Assembly: GCA_945888535.1 (NCBI GenBank)
Contig: CAMDAN010000030.1
Location: 1-23,435 of the forward strand
From: Bordetella parapertussis
GTDB lineage: Bacteria; Pseudomonadota; Gammaproteobacteria; Burkholderiales; Burkholderiaceae_C
Reading direction: 5' to 3'
Length of the DNA: 23,435 nt
Part shown: piece by piece, positions 15,532-23,435 of the stretch
Layout of the letters: each line of letters starts with the position of its first letter
Numbering within the stretch: the first letter of the stretch is position 1
Position numbers and translations under genes: made by a program
The notes under the pieces: model-generated
Seen by the model: the letters and a program-made list of their open reading frames with translations, nothing else
Databases searched by the model: none
What the model was told of the DNA's origin: nothing

Positions 15532-17580
15532 TTAGTTAGCGCTGGCCTTGGGCGCGGGCTTGACAGCAGGTGTGGCCTCGGGCAGTGTGGGCGCGGAGTT
15601 CACTGGGGCCATCACACTGGGAAGGGGTTGTGCGTCTTTCATGCCCGATCGCATTTGTTCGTACCGGTCAAGCGATAGGCGCTCGGTGGCTGCGCCATCA
15701 CGCACAACCACAGGGCGCAAGAACACCATCAGATTGGTTTTCTTGCGACCCCGAGATTCACTTTTAAATAAATTTCCAATCAATGGAAGATCACCCAAAC
15801 CAGGAACTTTTTCTCCGCTGCCTTGGAATTCGTCTTGCAACAAACCGCCCAAAACAACCACCGATCCGTCTTCGACCAGCACATTGGATTCAATGGTTCG
15901 CTTGTTGGTCGTGGGGCCGTTGGTGGCGTTCACTGTAGAGGCTTGCACGCTAGAGACTTCTTGAAAAATCGTGAGTTTGACGGTGCCGTTTTCACTGATT
16001 TGGGGCTTGACCTTAAGTGTTAAACCGACGTCTTTGCGCTCAATGGTTTGAAAGGGGTTGACTGCACCGTTGCCCGTGTTGGTATTGGTGAATTGCCCCG
16101 TTACAAACGGAACGTTTTGGCCAATCACAATCTTCGCTTCTTCGTTGTCTAAGGTAAGCAAGTTGGGTGTGGACAAAACATTACCCGCGCCACTCTCTTC
16201 TAAAAAGCGGGCCAAAAACCCCAAGGCGTAAATGCCATTGGTTTGTTGGGCAGCGCCGATGTTGATTCCCCGCGCAGGCGCCACGGTGCCTGAGGCAGCG
16301 CCGGCACCGAGGCTCACAATGTTTTTGCCACCCGCGCCAAAGTTGGTTCCCAGTAAGCCAATCACGCTATCGCCGTTTTTACCTAAAACGCCTTGCCATT
16401 GAATTCCAAACTCGGCGGCGCGATCCGCGCTGACCTCGGCGATCAGGCTTTCCACAAACACCTGAGCGCGGCGGGCATCCAGCCGTTCAATGACTTCACG
16501 CAATTGGCGGTACTGCGGTTCGGGCGCGGTGATGATGAGCGAGTTGGTCGCGGTGTCGGCTTGGACTTGGCCGCCGGAGGTCGCTGCGGGTGCGGATGCG
16601 TTCGCGCTGGCAGTTCCTGGTGCGCTTGGAGTGGCGCTGCTTTGGGGGTTGGTTGCCGCGCTGCCCATCGCAGCGCGAAGCGTTGCCGCAAGCTTGGTAG
16701 CGTCGGCATTTTTAAGGTACACCACATGGATATTGCCCAAAGCGCCGTTGCTTGAAAGGCCGGGCTGGTCGAGCTTAATGACCAAGGACTTGACCAACTC
16801 AACCCGCGCTGTATTGGCCGCGCGAACCACCAAGGTGTTGCTGCGTGGCTCGGCAATGACAGTGGTTTTAAAACTGGTATCTGCGGTACCCGGCGCTGCA
16901 CCCGACGCGGTCGCTGTGGAGTCAATGAGCTTGAGAACCAAGGGTGCGAGATCCACAGCGATGGCATGCTTGAGTTCTAAGACTTCAACCTGCGTTGCGT
17001 TAGACACATCCATAGCCGCAATGATGCGGGCGATTCGGCGCAGGTTGTCAGCGTAATCGGTGATCACCAAGGAGTTGTTTCCAGTGTTGGCATTGATGGT
17101 GTTGTTGGGGCTGATCAAGGGCCGCAAAACGGCTACCAAATTACTCGCCGATTCAAAATTAAGCTTGAAAATTTGCGTCACGATTTGACCGCCGCTGGCG
17201 CCCTTAGGCGCGCTATCGCTGGTTTCTACCGCGCCGCTTTGGAGTTTGGCGTCGGCTTCAGGAACCACTTTAAGTAGCCCGGCAGACTCCACCATGGTGA
17301 AGCCTTGCAAGCGCAAGCTGCTTAAAAATTGCGCCATGGCCACGCTGCGGCTCACAGGCTTTTCGGTGACCAAGGTGATGGTGCCTTTGACGCGGGGATC
17401 GACCACCACGTTCATGCCAGAAATCAAAGCGATAGTTCGGGCAACAGCTTCAATCTCTGCGTTATTGAAGTTCAAGGTAATGGGGTCGCCCGGCTTGGTG
17501 GTTTGTGCGAATGGGACGTTGCAAAGCATCGTCAGCAGCAAGATGCCGGCTCGAAAAAGTGGGAGTCGTGAAGGTGTCAT
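15532..17580 (-). CDS. gspD: Type II secretion outer-membrane secretin GspD
   Basis: A 682-residue secretin. A Sec signal peptide is visible at about 1-25. An N0 domain follows (about 32-108, [17 protein letters not shown]), then N1 (133-192), N2 (196-273), N3 (280-370) and the beta-barrel secretin domain (375-625) with [14 protein letters not shown] and [12 protein letters not shown]3 carries an Ala/Ser/Thr/Pro-rich insertion at about 306-337, and the protein ends with a Pro/Ala-rich tail (650-682). No clear pilotin-binding S-domain is recognised. It forms the multimeric exit channel for folded exoproteins. It lies 5 bp after gspN with only a weak ribosome site, suggesting coupling. Confidence 0.96.
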   Translation of the reverse strand: MTPSRLPLFRAGILLLTMLCNVPFAQTTKPGDPITLNFNNAEIEAVARTIALISGMNVVVDPRVKGTITLVTEKPVSRSVAMAQFLSSLRLQGFTMVESAGLLKVVPEADAKLQSGAVETSDSAPKGASGGQIVTQIFKLNFESASNLVAVLRPLISPNNTINANTGNNSLVITDYADNLRRIARIIAAMDVSNATQVEVLELKHAIAVDLAPLVLKLIDSTATASGAAPGTADTSFKTTVIAEPRSNTLVVRAANTARVELVKSLVIKLDQPGLSSNGALGNIHVVYLKNADATKLAATLRAAMGSAATNPQSSATPSAPGTASANASAPAATSGGQVQADTATNSLIITAPEPQYRQLREVIERLDARRAQVFVESLIAEVSADRAAEFGIQWQGVLGKNGDSVIGLLGTNFGAGGKNIVSLGAGAASGTVAPARGINIGAAQQTNGIYALGFLARFLEESGAGNVLSTPNLLTLDNEEAKIVIGQNVPFVTGQFTNTNTGNGAVNPFQTIERKDVGLTLKVKPQISENGTVKLTIFQEVSSVQASTVNATNGPTTNKRTIESNVLVEDGSVVVLGGLLQDEFQGSGEKVPGLGDLPLIGNLFKSESRGRKKTNLMVFLRPVVVRDGAATERLSLDRYEQMRSGMKDAQPLPSVMAPVNSAPTLPEATPAVKPAPKASAN

Positions 17581-17585
17581 TTGGT

Positions 17586-18416
17586 TTAGCCCACGGTAAT
17601 GATAGAACGTGCGCCTTGGCGCTGTCCGATGATATTGAGTAAATTCGATAAAGCGTCCGTGCGCTCAGGAGCGGCCAAGGCTTCTCCCGTAAAGCGCAGT
17701 TTCCCGTCCGTCCATTGGCCTTTTCCCGACAGCATCAAACTGCCTTGCAGGGTCGTTAATTCGAGTTGCGCCCTTGTGCCGCCTAAGAGCGTCACGCGGT
17801 AGCTGCCCATGGGCCGCAAGGTCGAGAGGCGCGAGGACATATCTTTTGCATCCAACTGCGCTCGGCCTTGCAGTGCCATGGTTTTGCCAGACCATTGCAG
17901 GCGCAAGCCCGTGGTTTGAAGCGCGAGTGGGCCTTCAGCGCGAATGGTGTTCCATGGCGTACCCAAGCCGCTGAGCCATTGCGCAGGCCACACCGAAGCG
18001 TGGTCATTCCAATGGATTTCTCCGCTTTGCCACCCAGGAACAATCTGTATCGCCATGGGAGTTCGCATACAACATTCAGCTTGGACTAAAACCTGCAAAC
18101 CCGGGCGAAGTCCTTGGATGTTTGCTGTGAGATTCCATTGCACGCGGCCCGGTAAGGCGCTTGCATCGGTGCTTCCAGGCCCACCGGTCAGACGCAAGTT
18201 GGCAGAACCATTCCATACGGAGCCACGGACATCGGTGAATGAAAGACGCGTATTCGATCCGCTTTCAAGCGACTGCGTGAGCCAGCGTGCCGGCGCAAAA
18301 CACACGAGCGCCAGCGCACCCCCAGCGAGCACGCCCGCCATCGCCCATGCCCACGGAGCGCGAGCAGAGCGGCGTAATGGTGCGGGGTGAAAGGTGCGGC
18401 GCATGTTTGGACTCAT
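17586..18416 (-). CDS. gspN: Type II secretion protein GspN
   Basis: A 276-residue protein if started at the ATG at 18416, which overlaps the gspM stop by 4 bp (ATGA); the longer frame to 18452 is less likely because it runs further into gspM. One N-terminal membrane helix is seen at about 22-42 (WAMAGVLAGGALALVCFAP), followed by a periplasmic region. The end, ALSNLLNIIGQRQGARSIITVG, is the recognisable T2SSN C-terminal signature. The GspN role is poorly defined; it is an accessory inner-membrane component found in only some type II systems. It sits between gspM and gspD, the usual place in Burkholderiales. Confidence 0.9.
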   Translation of the reverse strand: MSPNMRRTFHPAPLRRSARAPWAWAMAGVLAGGALALVCFAPARWLTQSLESGSNTRLSFTDVRGSVWNGSANLRLTGGPGSTDASALPGRVQWNLTANIQGLRPGLQVLVQAECCMRTPMAIQIVPGWQSGEIHWNDHASVWPAQWLSGLGTPWNTIRAEGPLALQTTGLRLQWSGKTMALQGRAQLDAKDMSSRLSTLRPMGSYRVTLLGGTRAQLELTTLQGSLMLSGKGQWTDGKLRFTGEALAAPERTDALSNLLNIIGQRQGARSIITVG

Positions 18417-18868
18417 GGGGTGGGCAGTTGCAATAGGACGCTTCCGCTCCAAGCATTGGCGTTGCGATTGATATGCACTTCAACCGCGCTGGCGCGGGCC
18501 TCTTCACGGACCTTGGATAACCAGAGGGCAAATGCTTCAGGTGTGACGTTTTTGAACGTGACAGTGGCTCGCTCACCTGCAACAACCGATCGTGCGTCAG
18601 GGCCTAGATTCGGCAAGGCCGCATCCAGCGCGGCTTTGGCGTCAACCCGCGCGGGGTTGGGCAGGGCTTGTAATGTTTTGGCTTGCGCTTGCATTCGCAG
18701 CAGTTGGTTCCATTGCGCTTGGAGTTCAGGCGCTTGGGTGCGTGTGGTTTCTAGAATTTGAAGCGCAGGACGAATCGCCAGAAAAACCAACAAAATAACG
18801 CCTGCTAAAACCAAAACAAAGGCCATTGCCTTGGGGCTGCGAAATTGGGTGCGAATCAAATGCATCAT
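18413..18868 (-). CDS. gspM: Type II secretion protein GspM
   Basis: A 151-residue bitopic protein. The chosen start at 18868 overlaps the gspL stop by 4 bp; upstream extension to 18961 would be gspL coding sequence in another frame. A short basic N terminus (MMHLIRTQFRSPKAM) precedes a membrane helix at about 15-33 (AFVLVLAGVILLVFLAI), then a coiled-coil-like stretch and a periplasmic ferredoxin-like domain. It partners GspL in the assembly platform. Identification rests on size, topology, faint family similarity (FALWLSKVREEA) and its place between gspL and gspN. Confidence 0.88.
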   Translation of the reverse strand: MMHLIRTQFRSPKAMAFVLVLAGVILLVFLAIRPALQILETTRTQAPELQAQWNQLLRMQAQAKTLQALPNPARVDAKAALDAALPNLGPDARSVVAGERATVTFKNVTPEAFALWLSKVREEARASAVEVHINRNANAWSGSVLLQLPTP

Positions 18869-20094
18869 GGAGCAACCCCTTTTGCCTGAATGACAACGAT
18901 ATCGCCAGACTGGCGAACCAGATAGCCCTGGGCTTGTAGTTTCAGTTGGGCTTGGGCCCATGTTTGTGGGTTGACAGAAAGACCAGTGACTTGCAATTGC
19001 CCGTTGGAAAAATCAATGGTGGTGGGCGTGGGTGTGGGCTGCCCTGGCATTGCCAAACTGGCCATGAGCACGCCGAGCAGGCTCTCAAACGAGTGGCCGC
19101 TGGTTTGGCCTTTGGCGATTTGCAGGGCGTTGATTTCACGCTGCATCTGCACGGACGCATCAATCACCAGACTGACTTTAGGGAACGTTTCTGTGACCAC
19201 CGCAGCCATCGCCAGACGCTGCGCATTCAATGCACTGTGCTCTTGAAAAGCCCGCACATTCAAGCCCACCACATTCACGGCCAGCAACACCCAAAGTCCC
19301 CACCGGGTCGGCCGCCAGCGCGGGCTCGTAGCGAATATGGAGAGGGCGTTGCTTATGCGTTTGAGAATTCGCGTTTGTTTGGATACGGACATTCCGAGCT
19401 GTCCGAGGTCCCAGGGCGACTGGCTGGCATCGATAGCGCGTTGGCCCGGACTTAGCAGCGCGACCGATCGGCCAAAGAGTTTTTCAGCGCGGGCTGCAAC
19501 CGCGGGCTCTGCCTCAAGGGGCGCGTCGCTAGGCCACGCAAGCAAAGCCACGCTGGCAGCGGTGAGCGGCCAGCGGGTGACACCTTGGGTGCTGGCGTGT
19601 AATAGCCAAGCTTCTTCGGCAGAACCGATGGCACACAGAGAGGCACCTTGTTCGGTGGGTGTGGTTTCAGGAACGATGCGGTCTAAGGAAAGCCCCGCCA
19701 ATTCCAATCCGTCGATGGCTTGGCGCAACCAGGCCTTGTTACAAACGGCGACCCAAACGGGTACGCCAGCGCGGGCGTGGGGCGCAAGCGCAAAGTGCAA
19801 ATGGGCGGGGTCATCTAATAACTGCTCTTCCAAAAGCCCTTCCAACACCGCCCTTTGCCGACCCGCGAGTGCGCCAATAGGTAAGGTCAGGCGGTGCCAA
19901 GACAGTTGGGCGGCAGGGACGATCACGATGGTGTGGGTGACGGTCGATATACGTTCGCCGAGCGTCTGTAAAAGCAAACCCACGGGGACGCTGGACTGCA
20001 TCCCTAAGCCTTGCCCATCCGGTGAAAGCACATACCCAAGCGCAGAACTCGCTTGCAGGGTTTCTGTAGGTAGGCTTAGGAGGAGCGTGGCCAT
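18865..20094 (-). CDS. gspL: Type II secretion protein GspL
   Basis: A 409-residue bitopic protein. Residues about 1-250 form the cytoplasmic actin-like domain that binds GspE (VTHTIVIVPAAQLSWHRLTL, LLEEQLLDDPAHLHFAL). A single membrane helix lies at about 263-283 (TRWGLWVLLAVNVVGLNV), and the periplasmic part (about 330-409) ends with a ferredoxin-like domain. It links the ATPase to the membrane platform with GspM. It begins 22 bp after the gspK stop, the largest gap inside the operon, with no strong ribosome site seen. The start is supported by the family N terminus rather than by signals. Confidence 0.92.
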   Translation of the reverse strand: MATLLLSLPTETLQASSALGYVLSPDGQGLGMQSSVPVGLLLQTLGERISTVTHTIVIVPAAQLSWHRLTLPIGALAGRQRAVLEGLLEEQLLDDPAHLHFALAPHARAGVPVWVAVCNKAWLRQAIDGLELAGLSLDRIVPETTPTEQGASLCAIGSAEEAWLLHASTQGVTRWPLTAASVALLAWPSDAPLEAEPAVAARAEKLFGRSVALLSPGQRAIDASQSPWDLGQLGMSVSKQTRILKRISNALSIFATSPRWRPTRWGLWVLLAVNVVGLNVRAFQEHSALNAQRLAMAAVVTETFPKVSLVIDASVQMQREINALQIAKGQTSGHSFESLLGVLMASLAMPGQPTPTPTTIDFSNGQLQVTGLSVNPQTWAQAQLKLQAQGYLVRQSGDIVVIQAKGVAP

Positions 20095-20116
20095 GGATCA
20101 CACACCGCGTGAAATG

Positions 20117-21076
20117 TCATAAATCATTGTAGGTTGCGAGCCTGGGGCTTCCTGCAGCTGCGCCCACAGTCCGCTTGCGCCAAAGGGTTTTGACTTGCAG
20201 CCCATCGCGCTGGACCATGGAGGTCTCGTGAACCATGTGGTTGTCGATTTGCAAGGTACCGCGCAGTTCAAAAAAGCGCGAGTTAATCGACACGGCTTGG
20301 GCGTCAAGCGAGCGCAGAACCGAAGGTGCGACAGCGCGAACCGCCTCCAGACTGTCCCAAGGATTCAAGCTGCGGGCTTGGACAAGTTGTTGTGCTGCCG
20401 CGGGGTCAACGCCCAAGCATGCGACCAAAACCAAAGGTGATGCCGTATTGAGATTCACGGGGGTGCGTTCAGGCAGGATGGTCACAAAAGGACGTAAGCG
20501 CTCGATGCTGTCGGCATCCACACCAAGCCATGCAAGTTGGTCAATATCGTAGGGCCGCAAAGGCGCTTGAGGCTTGTCACCCACGGACAGGAGTAACTGG
20601 GAAACCAGGGTTTCAAGCAAGCGAGGATGAAGTCCCAGTTGGTCAAAGAGCCGAACAAACATTTGTAGTGTGGCGCCGTGGACTTTCCCGCCTTGAATCA
20701 GGTTGGTGGTGTTCAGGCGCGATTGCAGGTCCACCATTTGTCCGGATAAAAAAGCGTTTTGGCTGGCCTGAGCGGCCAAGGTATCGCTGCGATCAGCGGC
20801 CAAAAAAGTAGAAAGCCGCGCTTGCTCCAAGGCCAAGGCCCACGGCTCGGCCAGGTGGTCTGCGCCGCCTTTGCGAGCATCTTCTTTCAAAATCAAACGC
20901 GCCCAATCGAGTGCCCCAATCAAAACCCAGGTGGATTGGGCGCGGGTGCGCTCGGCAGTTTCAACTTCCACCGCACGCCACTGTTGCCACAGCGCCGCAG
21001 AGGCCATAGTGGCCACCAAAACGACCGTGAGCATGGCCATCACAATCGCTGCTCCATGTTGTGCTTGGCGTTTCAT
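20117..21076 (-). CDS. gspK: Type II secretion minor pseudopilin GspK
   Basis: A 319-residue minor pseudopilin. The prepilin leader is MKRQAQHG followed by AAIVMAMLTVVLVATMASAAL. The usual Glu at mature position 5 is absent, which is normal for GspK since it caps the pseudopilus tip. The large periplasmic domain has the family features VNLNTASPLVLVACLG (helix-hairpin-helix-like, about 215) and FFELRG. With GspI and GspJ it forms the tip complex. The start overlaps the gspJ stop by ATGA. Confidence 0.94.
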   Translation of the reverse strand: MKRQAQHGAAIVMAMLTVVLVATMASAALWQQWRAVEVETAERTRAQSTWVLIGALDWARLILKEDARKGGADHLAEPWALALEQARLSTFLAADRSDTLAAQASQNAFLSGQMVDLQSRLNTTNLIQGGKVHGATLQMFVRLFDQLGLHPRLLETLVSQLLLSVGDKPQAPLRPYDIDQLAWLGVDADSIERLRPFVTILPERTPVNLNTASPLVLVACLGVDPAAAQQLVQARSLNPWDSLEAVRAVAPSVLRSLDAQAVSINSRFFELRGTLQIDNHMVHETSMVQRDGLQVKTLWRKRTVGAAAGSPRLATYNDL

Positions 21077-21723
21077 GGCGGGGTACTGCCTTCGGTGCTC
21101 GCCCAGTCGCGGGTGAGTACGCCACTGATCGCTTGGCCCGCTGGCAAAGTCAGAACCAATCGCACGCCTTCTGGCAAGGCGTTGGCGTCGGTGGCTGAAG
21201 CCGATGATTGGGGATTCGTCCAGGCGTTATTGCGGAAGTAAAAAATTTGCCACTGGCTTAACGGGCTGATGCGCACTTCGCGTAATTGGTCCTCGTTGCT
21301 GGGGTTTTGGCCCCAGCGGGCGGCTTGGGCCCAGGCTGCGTCAAGTTCAGCCAGGGTTCTCAGGCTAGGCGACTGCCAGCGCAGCCAATAGGCGATGCCA
21401 TCCACTTGCCTTTGCGACCAACCCACTACCCGCAAGCCGTCCCCGGGAGACGCACTGCCGCGGCGCAAAACGCGCAACACCCGGCCATCCCAAGCCAAGC
21501 TGGGTGTGTTGGTTTGAAGCGCGATGGCATCTAAATCAGTGGCCCATTGCCCGAGGCCTGCTTGCAAAGCCAAGGTGTCGTCGGCGTGTTGCGCTAAGCG
21601 GATTTGGGCCCCTTGCATGCTGCCCAAACCACGCCATGCCATCACGCCCATGAGTGCCATCAACGCGATCGCTACCAACATTTCCACAAGGGTAAAACCA
21701 AGGCTGCTTTGTGCTTTTTTCAT
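21073..21723 (-). CDS. gspJ: Type II secretion minor pseudopilin GspJ
   Basis: A 216-residue pseudopilin with a 9-residue leader (MKKAQSSLG) cleaved before Phe, followed by FTLVEMLVAIALMALMGVMA. Glu at mature position 5 is present. The remainder contains GDGLRVVGWSQRQVDGIAY and VRLVLTLPAGQAISG, matching the GspJ fold. It is a tip component with GspI and GspK. Spacing is 3 bp after gspI and a 4-bp overlap with gspK. Confidence 0.93.
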   Translation of the reverse strand: MKKAQSSLGFTLVEMLVAIALMALMGVMAWRGLGSMQGAQIRLAQHADDTLALQAGLGQWATDLDAIALQTNTPSLAWDGRVLRVLRRGSASPGDGLRVVGWSQRQVDGIAYWLRWQSPSLRTLAELDAAWAQAARWGQNPSNEDQLREVRISPLSQWQIFYFRNNAWTNPQSSASATDANALPEGVRLVLTLPAGQAISGVLTRDWASTEGSTPP

Positions 21724-21726
21724 ACC

Positions 21727-22101
21727 TTAGTTGCGGCCTAAGAGGGTACTTAAACGCATCACCGGCTCTTGGGTTTGCCCCACTGCGATAGAAACTTGCA
21801 CATCGACCCGCACAAAATTAGGATTGGGCGTGGCTTGCACCGTTCGGGTGACTTCCAGCGATTGACCGCCTTGCGTACAGATACTTTTTGTTTCTCCTAT
21901 TCCCGGAATTTGGTGAAGCAAGCGCAAGGAGACCAATGCATTTTCAGCGCACAGCTGTCCCAAAAGTTGTGCGCTTTGGCGTTGCGCGTTGTGGGTGAGT
22001 GCGCCGGTGGCCTTGAAGCCAGCGATCAAGGCGATGCCCACGATGCTGAGTGCCACCAAGACTTCGATGAGGGTAAAACCCTGTTGTTGGCGAAGTCTCA
22101 T
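21727..22101 (-). CDS. gspI: Type II secretion minor pseudopilin GspI
   Basis: A 124-residue pseudopilin when started at the ATG at 22101, which overlaps the gspH stop by 4 bp. The open frame continues to 22323, but those 74 extra residues would overlap gspH and push the leader far from the N terminus. The leader MRLRQQQG is cleaved before FTLIEVLVALSIVGIALIAG, with Glu at mature position 5. Family sequence continues with CAENALVSLRL. It nucleates the pseudopilus tip with GspJ and GspK. Confidence 0.94.
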   Translation of the reverse strand: MRLRQQQGFTLIEVLVALSIVGIALIAGFKATGALTHNAQRQSAQLLGQLCAENALVSLRLLHQIPGIGETKSICTQGGQSLEVTRTVQATPNPNFVRVDVQVSIAVGQTQEPVMRLSTLLGRN

Positions 22102-22568
22102 GGTCGTACCACTGCAAAAGGGCGAAGTCCGTCGGTGGACAACTGAACGCGTGTAGCGGTTTGCCGGCGCGATTCCAAAACAATCGTCTGCGCGTCGATC
22201 ACTGGCTCGGGGCCTAAGACGACGGCTGGGCTGCTGCTCTTTGTATCTGGGGAAAGCCATGTTTGTGCGGCTTGCGGGGGCTGCAGCCCATCGATCAAAA
22301 ACCCGGTGGGGCTGGGGCGCCACCAGACGGGTGTGCCCTGCATACGCGACTGTACGCGGGCAGAGGCGAGAACCGCGCCTAGGCGCTGCGCATCGCGCTC
22401 CAAATCGGTGACAGTGTTGTCACGCAAGGTCAATACCACGCCAGCGCTGGCAATTGCCACGATGGCCAACACAACCAAGAGCTCAATCAGCGTAAAGCCA
22501 GACGCAATTTGGGTGGAGCCTGGCCCTCTGCCAAAACGCTTAGGGCTGCCAGCTTCCAATGTCTGCAT
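22098..22568 (-). CDS. gspH: Type II secretion minor pseudopilin GspH
   Basis: A 156-residue pseudopilin. The start chosen, 22568, has GAGGGG 4 nt upstream and overlaps the gspG 3' end by 29 bp; the frame stays open to 22619. This gives an unusually long 24-residue leader, rich in Arg/Lys/Gly, ending in IASG before FTLIELLVVLAIVAIASAG (Glu5 present). The C-terminal half includes VWWRPSPTGFLIDG and STDGLRPFAVVRP, as in GspH. It probably joins the tip to the main GspG filament. A TTG three codons in is an alternative start that would shorten the leader only slightly. Confidence 0.88.
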   Translation of the reverse strand: MQTLEAGSPKRFGRGPGSTQIASGFTLIELLVVLAIVAIASAGVVLTLRDNTVTDLERDAQRLGAVLASARVQSRMQGTPVWWRPSPTGFLIDGLQPPQAAQTWLSPDTKSSSPAVVLGPEPVIDAQTIVLESRRQTATRVQLSTDGLRPFAVVRP

Positions 22569-22983
22569 TTTTCCCCTCGCCGCCGCCTTGTCCGTCGGCA
22601 CCCAACGACATGACGTCAACCTCCCCTTGGATGCCCGGGTTTAAGTACACATACGGCTTGCCCCAAGGGTCGTTGGGCAATTGGTCTAAATTTTTTCGCC
22701 AGTTGACGGGGATGGGTTCGGTCGTGGGTTTCGCTACTAAAGAGGACAAACCTTGTTCGCTGCTGGGGTAGCGCCCGTTGTCTAAGCGGTAGAGCTTGAG
22801 GGCTTGGAGAACGTTACGCACATCGGTTTTTGCAGCCATCGTCTTGGCATCATCTGCCCGGTCTAAGACGTTGGGAACAATCAAGGCCGCTAACACGCCG
22901 ATGATAAGCAGCACCACCATCAACTCGATCAGTGTGAAACCATTTTGCGTGTGGCGGCGAAGTGACGTGCGAGCGTTTCCCAT
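22540..22983 (-). CDS. gspG: Type II secretion major pseudopilin GspG
   Basis: A 147-residue major pseudopilin. Start at 22983 gives a 15-residue basic leader (MGNARTSLRRHTQNG) before FTLIELMVVLLIIGVLAALIV with Glu5; the frame to 23088 would overlap gspC on the other strand. The well-known features are present: KTDVRNVLQALKLYRLDNGRYPSSEQGL, PWGKPYVYLNPG, and the C-terminal calcium-binding loop SLGADGQGGGEGKNADIGSW. It polymerises into the pseudopilus that pushes substrates through GspD. First gene of the leftward operon; its ribosome site is weak. Confidence 0.96.
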   Translation of the reverse strand: MGNARTSLRRHTQNGFTLIELMVVLLIIGVLAALIVPNVLDRADDAKTMAAKTDVRNVLQALKLYRLDNGRYPSSEQGLSSLVAKPTTEPIPVNWRKNLDQLPNDPWGKPYVYLNPGIQGEVDVMSLGADGQGGGEGKNADIGSWQP

Positions 22984-23052
22984 GGGTTTTCTTGTGAAAT
23001 TGGTAAGTGACAGATTGTGCCTAAAAACTTCCGCTTCATTGATAATAAAAGC
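22984..23052. promoter_or_regulatory. Divergent gspG / gspC promoter gap
   Basis: A 69-bp, AT-rich gap between two divergent starts must hold promoters for at least one direction unless they lie in coding DNA. The most AT-rich segment is around 23020-23050. I could not assign a convincing -35/-10 pair on either strand; for gspC, TTGGTA (23000-23005) and TAAAAA with 16 bp between is a weak possibility. Confidence 0.4.
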
Positions 23053-23435
23053 ATGCAAAAAACCACTACCCAGCGAGGCTGGCTTCACTTCGTGACCTTT
23101 GTGACCGCTGCAGCAAGCGCTGGGAGTGCGGTATTTTGGTTATTGGGAGGGGCGACAGGGAGCGCTTCGATCGCAAACCCTTCGGATTTTCAGTCAACGC
23201 CTGCGGCCTCTTCAGTTCCAAATGCTTTGTCTTTAGCGCAAAGTTTGGGTGCGTCATCGAGGGCGCCTTCAGCTGAAACCGCTCCCAGCCAAGCATCGCG
23301 TCTGCGCTTGCTGGGCGTGGTTGCAGGCAGCTCGGATGACAAGCCTGGCTTCGCTCTGGTGTCAGTGGATGGCGCTGCTCCCAAAACCTATGCGGTGGGT
23401 GCCAAGGTGGCAGACGCGTGGGTGCTGCAATCGGT
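23053..23435 (+). CDS. gspC: Type II secretion protein GspC, N-terminal part (3' truncated by window edge)
   Basis: The frame opens at ATG 23053 and runs off the window after 127 codons. A short cytoplasmic N terminus (MQKTTTQRG) leads to one membrane helix at about 12-33 (FVTFVTAAASAGSAVFWLL), an Ala/Ser/Pro-rich linker, and the start of the periplasmic homology region (RLRLLGVVAGSSDDKPGFAL, YAVGAKVADAWVLQS). That region binds the GspD N0 domain in known systems. It is divergent from gspG, an arrangement seen in other Burkholderiales. No strong ribosome site is visible. Confidence 0.88.
   Translation, partial: MQKTTTQRGWLHFVTFVTAAASAGSAVFWLLGGATGSASIANPSDFQSTPAASSVPNALSLAQSLGASSRAPSAETAPSQASRLRLLGVVAGSSDDKPGFALVSVDGAAPKTYAVGAKVADAWVLQS

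Noticed and set aside
16490..17056. 188-codon + strand frame inside gspD
   Set aside because: Antisense shadow in GC-rich DNA; the gspD domains on the other strand account for the sequence.
18869..18961. N-terminal extension of gspM
   Set aside because: The extra codons lie in gspL coding sequence; the ATG at 18868 overlaps the gspL stop in the same ATGA manner as its neighbours.
22102..22323. N-terminal extension of gspI
   Set aside because: It overlaps gspH and would put the prepilin cleavage site some 80 residues from the N terminus; the ATG at 22101 overlaps the gspH stop and gives a normal leader.
23066..23296. 76-codon - strand frame near the right edge
   Set aside because: It is antisense to gspC, whose membrane helix and homology-region start are recognisable.

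Overview
The window looks like chromosomal DNA of a betaproteobacterium, most likely Burkholderiales and probably Comamonadaceae (Rhodoferax/Acidovorax-like). This rests on recognition: a narXL-narK1K2-GHJI-ppiC order, a type II secretion cluster in the order GHIJKLMN-DEF with gspC divergent, and moderate-to-high GC. The genus is not determinable by eye. No rRNA, tRNA, mobile element, CRISPR array or integrase was seen, and no gene-free stretch exceeds 300 bases.

Left part (1-12892, + strand): a membrane-bound respiratory nitrate reductase locus. It opens with the 3' end of a NarX-type nitrate sensor kinase and its partner regulator NarL. A 157-bp leader follows, holding an FNR-like site, a cluster of GTTCT motifs and a 9-bp-stem hairpin that shows the narK1 ribosome-binding site in its loop. 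Then come two dissimilar nitrate/nitrite transporters (NarK1 type and a long NarK2 type), the catalytic subunits NarG and NarH, the chaperone NarJ and the cytochrome b subunit NarI. Three accessory genes end the run: a PpiC-type prolyl isomerase without a signal peptide, a beta-carbonic anhydrase and a small unknown protein translationally coupled to it. Cofactor ligands are intact: NarG His50/Cys54/Cys58/Cys93 and Asp218, all NarH cluster cysteines, NarI His56/66/187/205. The enzyme is therefore predicted to be functional. Together these genes would sense nitrate, import it and export nitrite, and use nitrate as electron acceptor with quinol oxidised by NarI.

Right part (12911-23435): a type II secretion system (general secretory pathway). 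Eleven genes lie on the - strand in the order gspG, H, I, J, K, L, M, N, D, E, F. They encode the pseudopilins, inner-membrane assembly platform, secretin, ATPase and platform protein. gspC, truncated by the window edge, is transcribed divergently from a 69-bp gap. The genes are tightly packed, with repeated 4-bp ATGA overlaps. Several obvious gene starts had to be moved inward because the longest reading frames run far into the upstream gene.

The two blocks converge with only 18 bp between the last nar-operon gene and gspF and no visible terminator. A few hand-counted lines suggest the nar block is lower in GC than the gsp block. I did not find a wholly new system. The most interesting points are the RBS-presenting hairpin, the extra membrane-helix pair in NarK2, the carbonic anhydrase/unknown-protein pair in the nar operon, and the terminator-less convergence.
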